This document shows positions 37,022-48,100 of a stretch of DNA of 64,000 nt, piece by piece. Both the position numbers and the translations under genes were made by a program. This DNA comes from Tanytarsus gracilentus (Eukaryota; Arthropoda; Insecta; Diptera; Chironomidae), in assembly GCA_038502055.1 (NCBI GenBank), contig JAXRKN010000040.1, positions 6,656,001 through 6,720,000 of the forward strand, given 5' to 3'. The notes under the pieces are model-generated. The model ran no database searches. It was not told the origin of the DNA and saw only the letters and a list, made by a program, of their open reading frames with translations. Positions within the stretch are counted from its first letter, which is position 1, and the number at the start of each line of letters is the position of its first letter.

Positions 37022-38127
37022 ATAGATGAAAGAGGTAGGTGGAGTTACAGGGGAGGCCGTTTTAATTTCCTTTTCCATAACTGAAAGTTAGGCTAAGGAT
37101 AAAAACGTAATCATGCAGACTTTAAATTTCTCTCAAGAATAGATATAAATACCCCTTTTTTCCCTCAACAGCAGGGTCCCCGCGGGAATCGCCCACCTCG
37201 GGAGTGAAATCATATTTGAGAAAGACGTGAATGACGATCGACAACCCCTCTTGTAGTTATAAATAAAACGTTATGGACGTCCGGCAATGAGAACATAGAT
37301 CCGGACGTTGTTACCCATAACGGAAATAATAGCAGCTGTAACAGTCTTGTTGTCGCTCATTGATGTTTCCAACTAAGCACAGCTCAACTGAATCTTACGA
37401 TTGCAGTTGGAAAATTAAATAAATCAAAGGTGGTTTGCGGCATTGTATAAAAGTTACCGCCACTACAACCTTCCTAGCCCTGACAAGCTGTTAGGAACTG
37501 GCCCACCCACATTACAAAACAAACAAACATAAAACATAAATTTATAAAGTATTAAGTCAAACAATTGTATAAATTTGGTTTTCATCTCCTTTCATCTAAT
37601 CTAGCGATTGCATGGATGTACAGGTCGTAGATATTTCGTCCGTTAGTACTCGCTACTTTCTTCCTCAACTGGTCACTAAGATTAACAGTTGGTTCAAAAA
37701 TTAAAATAATAACAATAACAAATAAAAATTAAAATAATTATGAGAATTTACAATTAAAAAAAAATATATATATATATAATTATCCATACCCTGCATGTCA
37801 ACAGACATTTCAAAAGAGAAAATGAGTGAAAGAATCAACGTACAAAAAGCATTTAAAATAATGGGTAATCTAATGGGTGAACTATTTTTGGGTTATATCT
37901 TTTTGGTAATCTTTATCGACCCCTTAAAAAAAAATTCCTAATTTATTTCAACTCATTTTCCCTTACATACCTGGTAATTGATGTAAACTCGATGACTAAA
38001 CTTGTAAGAAACACACAATTAAACTTTTAAGACACTTTACACACTTAGAAATAAATTAGAACACAGTTAATTAATATAAATATTTTACATGCGATATCAC
38101 TTTTGACGAAGGGAACGTCACTCTTTC
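37022..38127 (+). mobile_element. Long-TSD element, insertion A
   Basis: 1106 bp between perfect 32-bp direct repeats. It shares ordered blocks with B (60832-62019) and, reversed, C (51465-52333): GGAGTTAC near the 5' end, CCGTTTTAATTTCCTTTTCC, GGCTAAGGATAAAAACGTAA, TATAAATACCCCTTTTT, CAACAGCAG, GAATCGCC, a segment with CTGACAAGCTGT and GGCCCACCCACATTACAAAA, and ACTCGATGA near the 3' end. There is no open frame of note, so it is non-autonomous. Long, variable duplications (32, 18, 24 and 25 bp in the four insertions) fit target-primed reverse transcription rather than a DDE transposase or LTR integrase. A TA run lies at 37769-37781. Confidence 0.75.
37144..37150 (+). promoter_or_regulatory. 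TATA-like internal promoter of insertion A
   Basis: TATAAAT followed by ACCCCTTTTT and CTCAACAGCAG. It is conserved at 60976-60982 in B and 52231-52225 (minus) in C, so it is likely functional in the family. Confidence 0.5.
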
Positions 38128-38159
38128 CTGATGTAAAATTGTTCTAATGTACAATAATA
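38128..38159. repeat. Target-site duplication of insertion A, right (32 bp)
   Basis: Perfect match to 36990-37021. Confidence 0.85.
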
Positions 38160-38602
38160 TATATCATCATTTAAGCTTTTTTTTTAATTTGAATTGATTT
38201 TGTGCAACAGTTCATTTTGCTTCTATCCACAATTAAATTAAGTTCTCTTCGAATACACAAAGCTTTTGCACAAAAATGTTTTTATTTTCGATGAATTGGC
38301 TAAAATTGATTGAATACTCACAAGCCATCAATAAGCCCGAAAGAGAATATGATTGAAAATATTGATAGCATTTGAAAAAATATATAGTTTTCGCTTTTTA
38401 TGCATTTCAGATTGAAATCATTGTGTGCTGTTGGAGCTAGAGACTGTATAAATTTGAGGCAATTTCGAGCAATTTTAAAGTGTATAAATTACATTCGATT
38501 GAGTAAATTAAATTAAAATTTTCAAAAAATCAAAATGTACAATAATTTCTTTCATGATATTCTGAAACTAAAGGACATCGCTCTGTGGATCTGTTTTTTT
38601 TG

Positions 38603-39475
38603 ATGAACAATGATACGACAAAGGTGCTGATGGGAAAAATTCGTAACGGAAGTGAGGACATTCAGGATTTTCTTGAAAGAAGTTGTACAGCTCGCGAATG
38701 CTCAACGGCACTATTCATGTTCTTGCGATCAATCAAGTGTGGGCTTTTTCCCGAGCGTGTGCAATTGCTGATTAATGGACCTAATCAAAAAATTCCTGTC
38801 CGAATTATTGCACTCGATGCACTTGGCTTACTGTACGAAGAAAGTAGAACAAAAAAGCGAAATTTTACAATTGTTATGGAGCTTTTAAAGCTCATGAAAC
38901 TGTTGTCTACAAAAGGAAATTTACGACCCACTGAACATCATGCGACACAGGTTTGCCCTAAAGTTTCTAATACTGTAATATAAATTTACTAATGTTTGGT
39001 AATTTTTTTTAAAGGCTCCCTACTTTATAATGCCTTTGCTGTTTGATAAGAAAGTAAGCATAAGTCTTTTTGATCATTATAAAGAACATGAATGATTATT
39101 GAAATAACTGAATGTTTTTTGGGAACATATTTAGTTTCTCATTTTTCTTTCTAATCTTAATTTGCAGATTTCATTAAAGCTCATACAAAATTTTGGACAA
39201 TGCATGAACATTCTAAATGAAATCATTCTCATGTCTCACATACTTTCGTTAAATAATCACGCTGCATGGGAAAAATTGAGGGCTGCAGAAGCAACTGTAA
39301 GTTCAAATATTTAAATTCAATTTTATATCTATATAATTCCTTGCAGTATTCGTCATTTCAATTGCACGATGCATCAAATTATCAAGCCAACATGACACTC
39401 CTGAAAATTAGACAAGTTTTGCGACCTCAGTTTCATCTCCGTTCTCACTTTTTACGATCCGAAGCTATAATTTGA
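38603..39475 (+). CDS. Small RhoGAP-like protein, four exons
   Basis: Exons 38603-38950, 39015-39053, 39168-39296 and 39347-39475 join in phase 0 into 214 residues. The segment CSTALFMFLRSIKCGLFPE followed by FTIVMELLKLMKLL, LRPTEHHATQ and APYFIMPLLF resembles, in order, the LLKxYLRELPEPL, LLxxLxxVA and MTxxNLAxxFAPxLL blocks of RhoGAP domains. The part of the domain that carries the catalytic Arg is not visible, so an active GAP is doubtful. The rest is helical (LNEIILMSHILSL). An upstream ATG at 38535 would be in frame only if the eight-T run at 38594-38601 had one more T, so this is either a sequencing error, a broken 5' part, or the true start is 38603. It could be a truncated copy of a longer gene. 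Insertion A lies 376 bp upstream. Confidence 0.5.
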
Positions 39476-39813
39476 CCATTTGAGCACTAATCTGAGCATT
39501 TTAAAATCCAATTTTGATGAGAATAATCCAAAGCGAAAGAAAAATACAGCAGCAGTCAGTAAATAAAAAATTTCAGGCACCATCATTTCCTCTAGAATTT
39601 TTTTTAAATTTACTTCATGATGAGTATATTAGGACTTTGCATTTTGCTGTGTAAATGATAGCGCAACAGGTTATTGTAGCTTCAAAAACATAGTTGAGCA
39701 TAAATTTAACGTGTAGACAAATTTTATTAGGTTCTTTTCTTCTAATGTTGCTAACAATAATTTATTATATTTTTAAAAGAATATTAGGTATAATACACAT
39801 GCATAATTCAGTA

Positions 39814-40237
39814 GGTGGTGGGTCAGTCACAGCACAGAATTTCTGGAGAATTTTCTGGAGAAATTCTGGAGAAATTCTGGAGAATTTCTGGAGAAAATAT
39901 TCTGGAGAAATTCTGGAGAAATAAATTTCTGGAGAATTTCTGGAGAAAATATTCTGGAGAAATTCTGGAGAAATAAATTTCTGGAGAATTTCTGGAGAAA
40001 ATATTCTGGAGAAATTCTGGAGAAATAAATTTCTGGAGAATTTCTGGAGAATATTTTCTAAAGAATTTCTGCAAATTTTTTTTTTAAAAAATTTTACTTA
40101 TAAAAAACACCCTCAAACCCCTTGAAATTTTACTTGAACGTACATATATTATATATCACTGAATTGCTCCTTTAATTAGTAATCCACCGATATGAGTATG
40201 TAATTTATATTTTTACTTTTGACGTCGAGTAAAATTC
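39814..40237 (+). repeat. Left terminal inverted repeat of the MULE
   Basis: Pairs with 42896-43298. The outer 18 bp are followed by about 220 bp of TCTGGAGAA(ATT) satellite, then a unique inverted segment (ACCCTCAAACCCCTTGAAAT through GTCGAGTAAAATTC). Confidence 0.85.
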
Positions 40238-40448
40238 ATGACATCACTGAAAATTTAAATAATATTAATAAACTTTTACGTTAAAAACTTCCAAATTTAT
40301 AGTAAAATAAAATATTGTAATTTTATTAATATTTTATTAATATCGACACTGTTTTAGTTGGATGCTGTTTTTTAAACTTATTTGTGATGTGGCTTATTCC
40401 AACATATTTTTTAACGTCATTTTTAAATTCACGACCTTCAAACTTTAT

Positions 40449-41336
40449 CTAATTTTTGCGAGTTCTCTTATTAGCAATCGCATTTTTTTGTTCCTGCAAT
40501 CGTTTTTGAGCCGGAGTTGGAATTGGTGGCTTTGGTTGCGATGATTGTGATGCATGAACTTGAGCTTGAGCATTTTGAAGCACTTGGAATGCATTCGGTG
40601 CATTTTTGCGAGTTTTGCGTGGAGAATTAGTAGCACGTGATGGAGATGATGGTCGCTGTGGAGATGGTGATCGCTGTGGAGATGGAGAACGTTGCTCGCG
40701 ATAGATTGGAATGGCAGCATTCCAAGCACTGATCAACATTTCACCGAATCGTTCCTTATTGGCTGCAAGAGTTGCTGCTGGCTCATCACTAGATGCACAT
40801 ACTGCATGAGCCTGACTCAAAACATCGCTAACGCGCTTGACAACATCATCGAAAACTTCTGAAACCTCGCTACGTGCACTGTAAGTGATTGCAGTGTTAG
40901 CAACGACATCGGTAGTAGCAACAGGAACAACGACATCAATAGCAGCAGAAGCGACGGTATTTACAGATGTAGGATGAGTGTCAAGAATAGTTTTTCCGGC
41001 ACATGTGGGACAATTAACTTTAATTGTCCACGTCAAGAGTTGATCGAGCTGAAGGTCGTCATTTTTGTAAGCAACAACGTTCTTAAATCCATGCTCACAC
41101 TTGGCATAAGTGCGAGTCGAAGAGGTTCCGCGTTTGAGCCCTTCTTCAATTGAAATTTTTGGAAGATTAGGAAGTGTTTCCGACACCCGCTGAGCTAGTA
41201 GAGTGAAATATGGCTTTTTGCCTTCAATGCGTTCCGTCTTTTTGACAAAACGGAGTGTCGGAGGGTCTCCCTCACTGATGACTCGTTCGAGAATTTCATC
41301 GACCGTAAATTCGAATGATGCTTTTGTGTTTGCCAT
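40449..41336 (-). CDS. MULE-borne accessory protein with CxH..CxxC cluster
   Basis: An intact 295-residue frame inside the transposon, antisense to the transposase. The N-terminal third looks folded (FTVDEILERVISEGD, PYFTLLAQRVSETLPNLP). Residues about 78-117 include YAKCEHGF and NCPTCAGK, a possible zinc site. A Val/Ala/Thr-rich middle follows, then a basic C-terminus with SPSPQR repeats and KRTRKN, like a nuclear localisation or RNA/DNA-binding tail. No homologue recognised. The leader just upstream of its ATG (TTTCAGTTTTCTTNTCAACATGGCAAA) is almost the same as that of the divergent transposase gene. The frame is still open while the transposase is broken, which suggests it decayed more slowly or is selected. 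Confidence 0.6.
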   Translation of the reverse strand: MANTKASFEFTVDEILERVISEGDPPTLRFVKKTERIEGKKPYFTLLAQRVSETLPNLPKISIEEGLKRGTSSTRTYAKCEHGFKNVVAYKNDDLQLDQLLTWTIKVNCPTCAGKTILDTHPTSVNTVASAAIDVVVPVATTDVVANTAITYSARSEVSEVFDDVVKRVSDVLSQAHAVCASSDEPAATLAANKERFGEMLISAWNAAIPIYREQRSPSPQRSPSPQRPSSPSRATNSPRKTRKNAPNAFQVLQNAQAQVHASQSSQPKPPIPTPAQKRLQEQKNAIANKRTRKN

Positions 41337-41700
41337 GTTGATAAGAAAACTGAAATAAAAGAAAGTTTTTTTTTAAAAAAAATTATAAATAAAATTCTTT
41401 CTTTTTATTTTACTTTCTTTATTTTTATCCTGCAAAACCCCATTATTAAATTAATAAAATTCTCATTTTTTTAATTTTTTTAAAATAATTTAAAGAAGCT
41501 CGAAAGGAAATTTCGTAATTTTCTTCAAATTAATTTAAAAATAATGCAAAGAAATTATTTGATTTTTATTATTTAATAGATGTGGTTTTGTAAATAAATG
41601 AATATTAGTTAAATTTATCACAAATAACGAAGAATGTTTTTCTTTTTCCCAATTTTTTAACCATAAATTTTCTTTCTTTCATTTCAGTTTTCTTTTCAAC

Positions 41701-42456
41701 ATGGCAAATACTGTCAAATTAGAAAGAAAGAATCTTTTTGAAACAGAGCAGTGTCTCTATTCATCAACGTCACCTCGTCTTACAACTATATATTTAAGAT
41801 GCATCGAAGCCGGTTGTCGTTGCAGAGGAAAGATTATTCAAAATAATTTTCATCGCACGAATCCAGGAATTATTCATAATCACGAAAACCACCGAGCCAA
41901 AGCTGATTTGGATCGCGTTGAAAATCTTGGGTTTGTAGGAAACGGAGCCATCAAAAATTATTTGGAAGTAAGAAATCCATTGAGTGTGTTAAATTGGAAT
42001 GTGGAAATCATTGCAGAGGATAAGACAATTAAAAATGCCACAATGCCAAAATTTGCTGGATCTAGAAAATCTTTTAGAGGAAGAGTTATGATCAAAACTG
42101 GTAATAATAATGATATTTTTATATGTGATATTTTTTTTGCAGGTTAGTTGCGGTTATGATATTTCTTGTGATAAGTACTCCCCGCTCTGTTATTGGTTCT
42201 TCTAGCTGAATTACAAGGTCGTCCACGACCAATAATATATGTCATAATGCAAAGACAAACAACCCAAGCGTATACGTCAGTTTTTAATTTTATTCGAGGA
42301 TTTTCCTTCGATGAATTCCGTACCCAGCACTTGTTTCTGTTTCGAGCAGGCATTAAGCAGCATTGTAGAACCTGGCCAAGTATCGCGGTCGTATTTCACA
42401 TACGCGGCCCTCGAGAATGCAAGGGCGAAATATATGGCGTGGTGCTGTTATCATAG
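41701..42456 (+). pseudogene. FLYWCH/MULE transposase relic
   Basis: The first exon (41701-42100) has a FLYWCH-type zinc finger: CLYSSTSPRLTTIYLRC, CRCRGK, then IIHNHENH (C..C..H.H arrangement). After an apparent intron (GTAATA to TTTTGCAG at 42142) the frame meets TAG at once. A second piece at 42193-42320 encodes GRPRPIIYVIMQRQTTQAY and SVFNFIRGF, matching the pre-catalytic 'PVIYALM..KT..TY..LF..I' region of MULE transposases seen beside FLYWCH domains in insects. Later parts are in shifted frames with stops. Family role: excision and integration of the element by an RNase H-fold DDE transposase. This copy should be inactive. Confidence 0.65.
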
Positions 42457-42895
42457 ATATGGTGATAATGGAATGCTGTTGCAAAAACGAATGATGAGGA
42501 AGATGCATTAAATTATTTGAGAGAAAAAACACCAGTTTTGGTTCATTGAATTTTCGCATATGTCGTTTCCGAGGGGTGTGTGAGCTGGGTCGAACAAAAT
42601 AATTGAGTATAATCATAAAATTAACCAATGCTCCTCCCATTTCTGAGGCTTAGACTCGTGTGAAGCTATATTTTATGTTCGAACGTCCCCCCCGGAACAT
42701 CTTTCGCAACCATTAAATCATGCTATTAATGAATTGCAAATTGGAAACTTTACCGAAATTGATTTTTGGAGTAATGGGCTCATAGAAAGGTTGCTCCGTA
42801 CTAAACAGACAGGTATATTAATAAAATATTATAAAATAATATTTTTTCTTAAATTGATTTAATAAATTTTTAATATTATTAATTTTCAGGATGCA

Positions 42896-43298
42896 GAATT
42901 TTACTCGACGCAAAAGTAAAAATATAAATTACATACCTAAATTTGATATGGTGGTTACTAATTAAAGGAGCAATCAGTGATATATAATATATGTACTTCA
43001 ATAAAATTTCAAGGGTTTGAGGGTTTTTTTATATAAAATTTTTAAAAAAATTCAAAATCTTTAGAAAATATTTCCAATCTCATTTTCCCTTTCTCCAGAA
43101 TATTTTCTCCAGAAATTCTCCAGAAATTTATTTCTCCAGAATTTCTGGAGAAAATATTCTGGAGAAATTCTGGAGAAATAAATTTCTGGAGAATTTCTGG
43201 AGAATTTCTCCAGAATTTCTCCAGAATTTCTGCAGAATTTCTCCAGAATTTCTCCAGAAAATTCTCCAGAAATTCTGTGCTGTGACTGACCCATAATC
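42896..43298 (-). repeat. Right terminal inverted repeat of the MULE
   Basis: Reverse complement of 39814-40237 in the unique part and in the outer 18 bp. The TTCTGGAGAA satellite has a different unit number and contains an internal inversion near 43136-43204, where CTCCAGAATTTCTGGAG changes strand. Confidence 0.85.
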
Positions 43299-43307
43299 AA
43301 TTCAGTA

Positions 43308-44325
43308 TAAAACATGCAATTGCCAATAGGTATGAAAGAAAGAATTTTTTAATTTAAAGTTTCCTTTTGAATATTTTTTTATTCAAAATCTCTTTAGTGG
43401 TGATTATTATAAAAATACAAAATTTTGCTGCGTGCAAACATCAAACTTTAAATTCAATTTTTCAAAAATGATTTTTAAACATGTTCTTGATTGATTACGC
43501 TTATTTTATTGCTTGCATAAAATATTGTTTGCTCGAGAGTGTTAAAGACTTTAAACGGCTTATAAGTAATAATTTTTTCTATTGAACTAGGTTTGGATGC
43601 GAAAGGAAAATGTCAATGAATACTTTGAACCTTATCAGTGGAGCGTTTTTAGAATTTTTCAAGTTGTATGTTGAATCATTTAATAAAAAAAATCAATTCA
43701 GTCACAAAATATTGAAAGTAAATTTTTATAAATACATGTTTAAGATTTACAAAAATATCTAAAATGGTAAAACTTTTTTGCACGTGTTTCCGTTTGTCTG
43801 TCCGTTCCTTTAATATCAGCTGAATTTATTTCGAGTTTTCGAAATATTTTAGCTTTTTAAGCTAAGCTAACAAACTATATAGTATATATACTATAGCGCA
43901 AACTTAAAATATTTGCATTCTTCTTAATTCTAGGTCAATTTAATTACCAAAACTTTTAAGGTTTTGTGAGTTTTATAAGTTTAAAGTTTTTTTGGATGTT
44001 AAATCCTTGACTTGACTTTAATTACTGCGATGGAACTGTCTTGGAGTGTAGCACACCTACACAACAACCTACACGTATGGGTTTTGAAATATTTTTGCAT
44101 TTTGAAGTTATCTATTTAATACTTTTTGACGTCATGGTGCTTAGCACATCAAATTCCGAAAAAAATCAAAAATTTTATCGGAACATTTGTCATTATACTC
44201 AGATATCTTATCTTCACGGATAGTGTAGAAATTTTCGTTGTTTAAGTATTGAAGGCTAAAATTATTTGTTATCACTAGCAGATTTTTGCTCAACAAACGA
44301 AGACGTTCAGATTGAACTTTCAAAA
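43308..44325. other. Intergenic with a transposon relic
   Basis: No gene seen. 44043-44100 is a relic of the satellite-bearing element's end. A signal-peptide exon for the next small gene could be hidden here, because an in-frame acceptor (ATCACTAGCAG, near 44281) precedes it. Confidence 0.45.
44043..44100 (+). repeat. Relic of satellite-bearing element end
   Basis: GTGTAGCACACCTACACAAC..ACACGTATGGGTTTTGAAATATTTTT aligns with the terminal TTACACGGCAACACCCACGTGTGGGTTTTGAAACATTTTT of the full copies. Confidence 0.55.
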
Positions 44326-44580
44326 ATGTCAAAAGTTCCAGACAAAAGCACTACAAAAATTGGTCAAAGTCAAGGATCATCAACAATTGTAACTAATAAA
44401 AAGGTGAATAAACGAGTTTCAAAAATTTAATTTTATCACCTACCAAAAACCTGAGTTAAAATTTTAATTAATTATATCTTTTAGACAAAGCCTGAGCATG
44501 GAGTACTTAATGCGCCTAAAATTCCAGAAAAAGGAATGAAACTTGATAAAAATGGCAAATGTAGACCTGTTCTAAGATAA
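44326..44580 (+). CDS. Small peptide with C-terminal LNAP..G..C signature, two exons
   Basis: Exons 44326-44403 and 44485-44580 (phase 0, intron 81 bp) give 57 residues. The second exon encodes GVLNAPKIPEKGMKLDKNGKCRPVLR, the same C-terminal plan as the genes at 49363, 50667 and 51044, except that the first Cys is replaced. No signal peptide is visible from the ATG at 44326. The frame stays open upstream through IELSK to a possible acceptor, so a signal exon may be missing from my model and the start is uncertain. Function unknown. Confidence 0.5.
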
Positions 44581-44733
44581 TTTCCACTTACTTGAGTGCA
44601 CTGCTCAATCAACCCAATTTTAATTTTAAATACATTAGCGTGCATAAAGTACCGTAAATTAAGAGTGACTAATTGTAAGAGCCGTATATTATTTATATTA
44701 TTTTTCGCGTACAACTTTATTTGAGACTCGATT

Positions 44734-44998
44734 ATGAACGTTAAAGTAGTGATTTTTATTTATTTATTGCTCATCATTGCGAATGCAGCTTCAAAAAAAG
44801 AAATTGACTCGATGGTTGTGTATGAGAAAATTGATCGAGCCGGAACTATTCAAGATGGTAGAATGATAGATCATTTGTAGTTATGATCAAAGTTGTGTAA
44901 TTATGTTATGTTGTACAGGTGGCGCACAAGATCTTGAAAAAGTCCTCACGGAGGGCGTCATGGATGAGTTTGGAAATGATAAATTTTTTAACTCTTAA
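44734..44998 (+). CDS. Small secreted peptide, two exons
   Basis: Exons 44734-44857 and 44919-44998 join in phase 1 across a 61-bp intron to give 67 residues. A signal peptide is clear (VVIFIYLLLIIANAAS). The mature peptide of about 48 residues has no Cys, is acidic, and ends MDEFGNDKFFNS. The gene is convergent with the large minus-strand gene, whose polyadenylation signal lies about 60 bp away. It lacks the LNAP/Cys signature of its neighbours. Function unknown. Confidence 0.65.
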
Positions 44999-45105
44999 AA
45001 TTTAAATAAAAATTCTACATGAAATTAAAAAATATGAAAATGAAGTTCCTTTCAACCTTTTTATTGTTCATCGTTTCAGCATGTAGAAGTGCCTGTAAAT
45101 TTATA

Positions 45106-48100
45106 TTACCCTTTGATTACTTTCAGTGGAAGAAGAGTGAGATTAGAAGTGGATGTTACTTGTGTGGTAGATTTCGGTGGTGTGCCGGTTGATGAAGGAA
45201 AAGTTGTACTCGCTTTAAAAGGGCGTGCTGATACTTCCTTTTGGGGCGTTGTTTCAAACGAGGCAGAAGTTGTGACTGGAAGTTTCGTTGATTCATGTTC
45301 ATCTAACAGCTTTCCGAGAAATCCTTGTGCATCTAATGTCTTTCCCAAAACCGACTTGAACTCCATCAGTGGTGCTCCCATTTCCAGAATCTTATCAATG
45401 TCTTCTTTATTTGTAGCTGGAATTTCCACGGATCTTTTATGATCTTGATCGCTTAGTGAAAACATTTTGTGAACTTCCTTCTTCTTTCTGTCAATCAAGT
45501 TTTTGAATTCTTTAACTGGTTTGAAAAGATTTGAAATCAGTTTTGGAGATGTGGAATCTATCTTTTTTGTGGAAGTTTCTTGCAATGAAGTTGTGGTTAT
45601 AACTTTTGATGTTGTTGTTGTTTCTAATTTGTTTGTTGTTATTTCAGGTTTAATTGTTGTGTTTTCATTATCACTTCCGGATCTTTTAGAAGCTTTTAAA
45701 GGCATATTGTGCTTAAATTTTGCTGGCTTAATTTTCTTTGTGATAATCTCCATTTCTAAAGGACTTTTAGAACTCTTCTCAATTTTAAAGTTCATATTTT
45801 TGAGACTTTCTTTAACACTTTTTGACATGTCAATGTTTTGAAAATCTATGCCGAGTTTATCAAGTGTTAATGATTCATTTGAATTTAGTAAAGATGAGTC
45901 GGTTAAATTCCTTTCTCCAACTTTAACAATTTGACCATTTGGGAGAGTTGCACGAATTATAAGTTTTGATGGAATTTTATCATTGGTAACTTTTACTTCC
46001 GGGTTGACTTTGACCTTATTCATTACTTGCCTCATTAATGGAATTTCATTCTTTTCTACAGTTTTTAGATCTAAACCAGAAGAATTTTTGTCTTTCGATG
46101 AACTTTCTTGGATTAATTTTACTTTGCCTTTCAGTTCTGGAAATTGTTCCAATAATAGTCCAATGTTGTTGTTTTTACCACTTTGTGAAATTTTTAAAAG
46201 CTTTGACATCATGTGCTCAATCGATTCTTTAGATCCAGAAACAGCAACCGGAGTAAGTTTCATTGTTTTGTTAATCGACGATGCCATTTCAATTTCGGGA
46301 TGAAATTTCGTTATCATTTTCAAACTCCCATCTGAATTTGTTATACTTGAATCTGCTTTACTTTGATATGATGTAGATTTTGAATTTTCATTTGCTATCC
46401 ATTCTTTTGTGCTTGAACTGCTCTTTGATAAACTTTGTTTTTGGTTCTCAAATTCATGTGACATTTTTTTAAAATTATCATTTGTTTGCTTCTTCATATT
46501 TTCAAAAATATTGTTGTAGTTCATTTTTTTGCTTTCCAGTGATTTTGATACATTTTTAAAGTTTGCATCAACTTTGTTTTTTAGTTTTTCAAATATTCTT
46601 GTCATATTTAATCGATTGTATGATTCATTTTGAAAAGATTTCGGCTTAGATGAAAAACTTTGAATAATATTTGCATTATTCTTATTGACAGAGTTACGAA
46701 CTTTCGAAAACTCACTTGTTATAGTATTCATATTTATTTCTGTTCCAACTTGAGAATTTATGTTGATATCTTGGCTTTGAAAGCGTTTTTTTAGTGCCTC
46801 AATGACGAGTCGAATATCTTCTTTGCTCGGTTTGCATGGCTTAACACTTGACGGTTTCATTTCTGATAATGGTTCTTGAACTTTCTTTGAATTCAATCCT
46901 AAATCAGTTTTAAGCCCTTTTTTATTGTCATTAATTGTTAGTTGTTGAGTTAACGATGATTTGGTAAGATCATTTTTTTGTTCTTTTTCGAAAAGATTTG
47001 AGTCCTTTGATTGAATTTCAGTTTTCTCTCGTTCACCTTTAAATCTTGAACTTATTTCCGAATTTGCTATTTGATTTAATGCGTCTGTATCTTTTAAAAT
47101 TCCAGTGTTTTCTAAAACATCTCTTTTTTTTGTAGAAATTTCATTTTGGAATTTTTTTTCAAGTGTACTTATTTCTTGCTTAGTTGCGTTTGTGTGTTCT
47201 TGAGATTTCAAATCAATATTTTGTTTCATTGAATTTCTTTCGTTCATGCTTTCAGGATTTAGTGATATTTGAGCTAAATCTCGATTGAAGTAATTTCCGT
47301 CTCTTTGAAAAGAATTAAATATTGAAGTACACCTTTTCTTTTCTTTACTATAAACTTCACCAACAGGACAATTCGCAAAGTTCAAAGTTTCTTTCAAAAT
47401 AAGTTTAAGTTCTTGTTTTGGAACTTTGGATAAATCGATTCCCCCTAAAGATATTTTTGCTGATTTCCAATCGAATTGATGAGAGTTTTTTAAGTTATTC
47501 AAAGTTTTTGGTTCGAGATTTCTTTCTCCCTGATATTTCTTGTTTTTCGGTACTGTTTGTTTAGTTTTACCAATCAAACTCGTTGATTCAATTTTTTCAA
47601 CTGAATTAAGGTTCAAGGCATCAATCACATTACTTTCAAGTTTTGGTCCTGAATTTTCTGCATTATTTGAAAGTTTCTCTTGTCTCGCCTTATTTCCGTC
47701 TATTGAAACCACTATTCTTTCAACAGATTTGTTGTTTCGCATCAGATTTATAAAAATTTGATTAAGAATAGGTTTCTGCGAGGAGTCTGTCAAGTTCTGA
47801 GTGCATAATTTTCGTAGAAGTTTCTAAGAAAAAAAAATACTTTTATTCATGTTTAAATTTTAAAAATACTATTTTATAATACCATCACATGGAGTCTTTT
47901 GGCTTCAAGTTTTTGTAAAGCTTTAATTTTTTTCGCAATAAGCATATTGAGTGATTTTATAATCTGCTCGCGTTCTACCTGATTTTTGAGCAAACTTTAA
48001 ATTTTTTTAAAAAGTTTATAATATCACTTACGATTCCTTCTTCGGTACATCCATTTGTTTTTGTTTTTATTTCTGTATTCCACTCATTGTCTGCAATAAC

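Larger units (their letters stand above)
39814..43298 (+). mobile_element. Mutator-like (MULE, Phantom-type) DNA transposon, decayed transposase
   Basis: 3485 bp flanked by a perfect 9-bp duplication AATTCAGTA (39805-39813 and 43299-43307), the size expected for MULEs. Terminal inverted repeats of about 400-420 bp (39814-40237 and 42896-43298) begin with a mismatched hexamer, then GGGTCAGTCACAGCACAG, then an array of TTCTGGAGAAA units, then a unique part ending in GTCGAGTAAAATTC. Inside are two divergent genes: a FLYWCH/MULE-type transposase relic (+) and an intact antisense 295-residue frame. The transposase has stops, so the copy is not autonomous. Confidence 0.85.

Noticed and set aside
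37022..38127. Solo LTR of a retrotransposon (because of the TATA-like site)
   Set aside because: LTR elements leave 4-6 bp duplications; here 18-32 bp perfect duplications are seen and there is no TG..CA end pair.
39838..40060. CRISPR-like regular repeats (TTCTGGAGAAA)
   Set aside because: No unique spacers; it is a simple satellite in a eukaryotic transposon end.
42144..42640. Several frames on both strands within the MULE
   Set aside because: Mutually overlapping debris of the decayed transposase; only the GRPRPIIY piece matches a family.
45503..46303. Plus-strand frames of 106-117 aa
   Set aside because: Antisense shadows of the 982-residue minus-strand protein.
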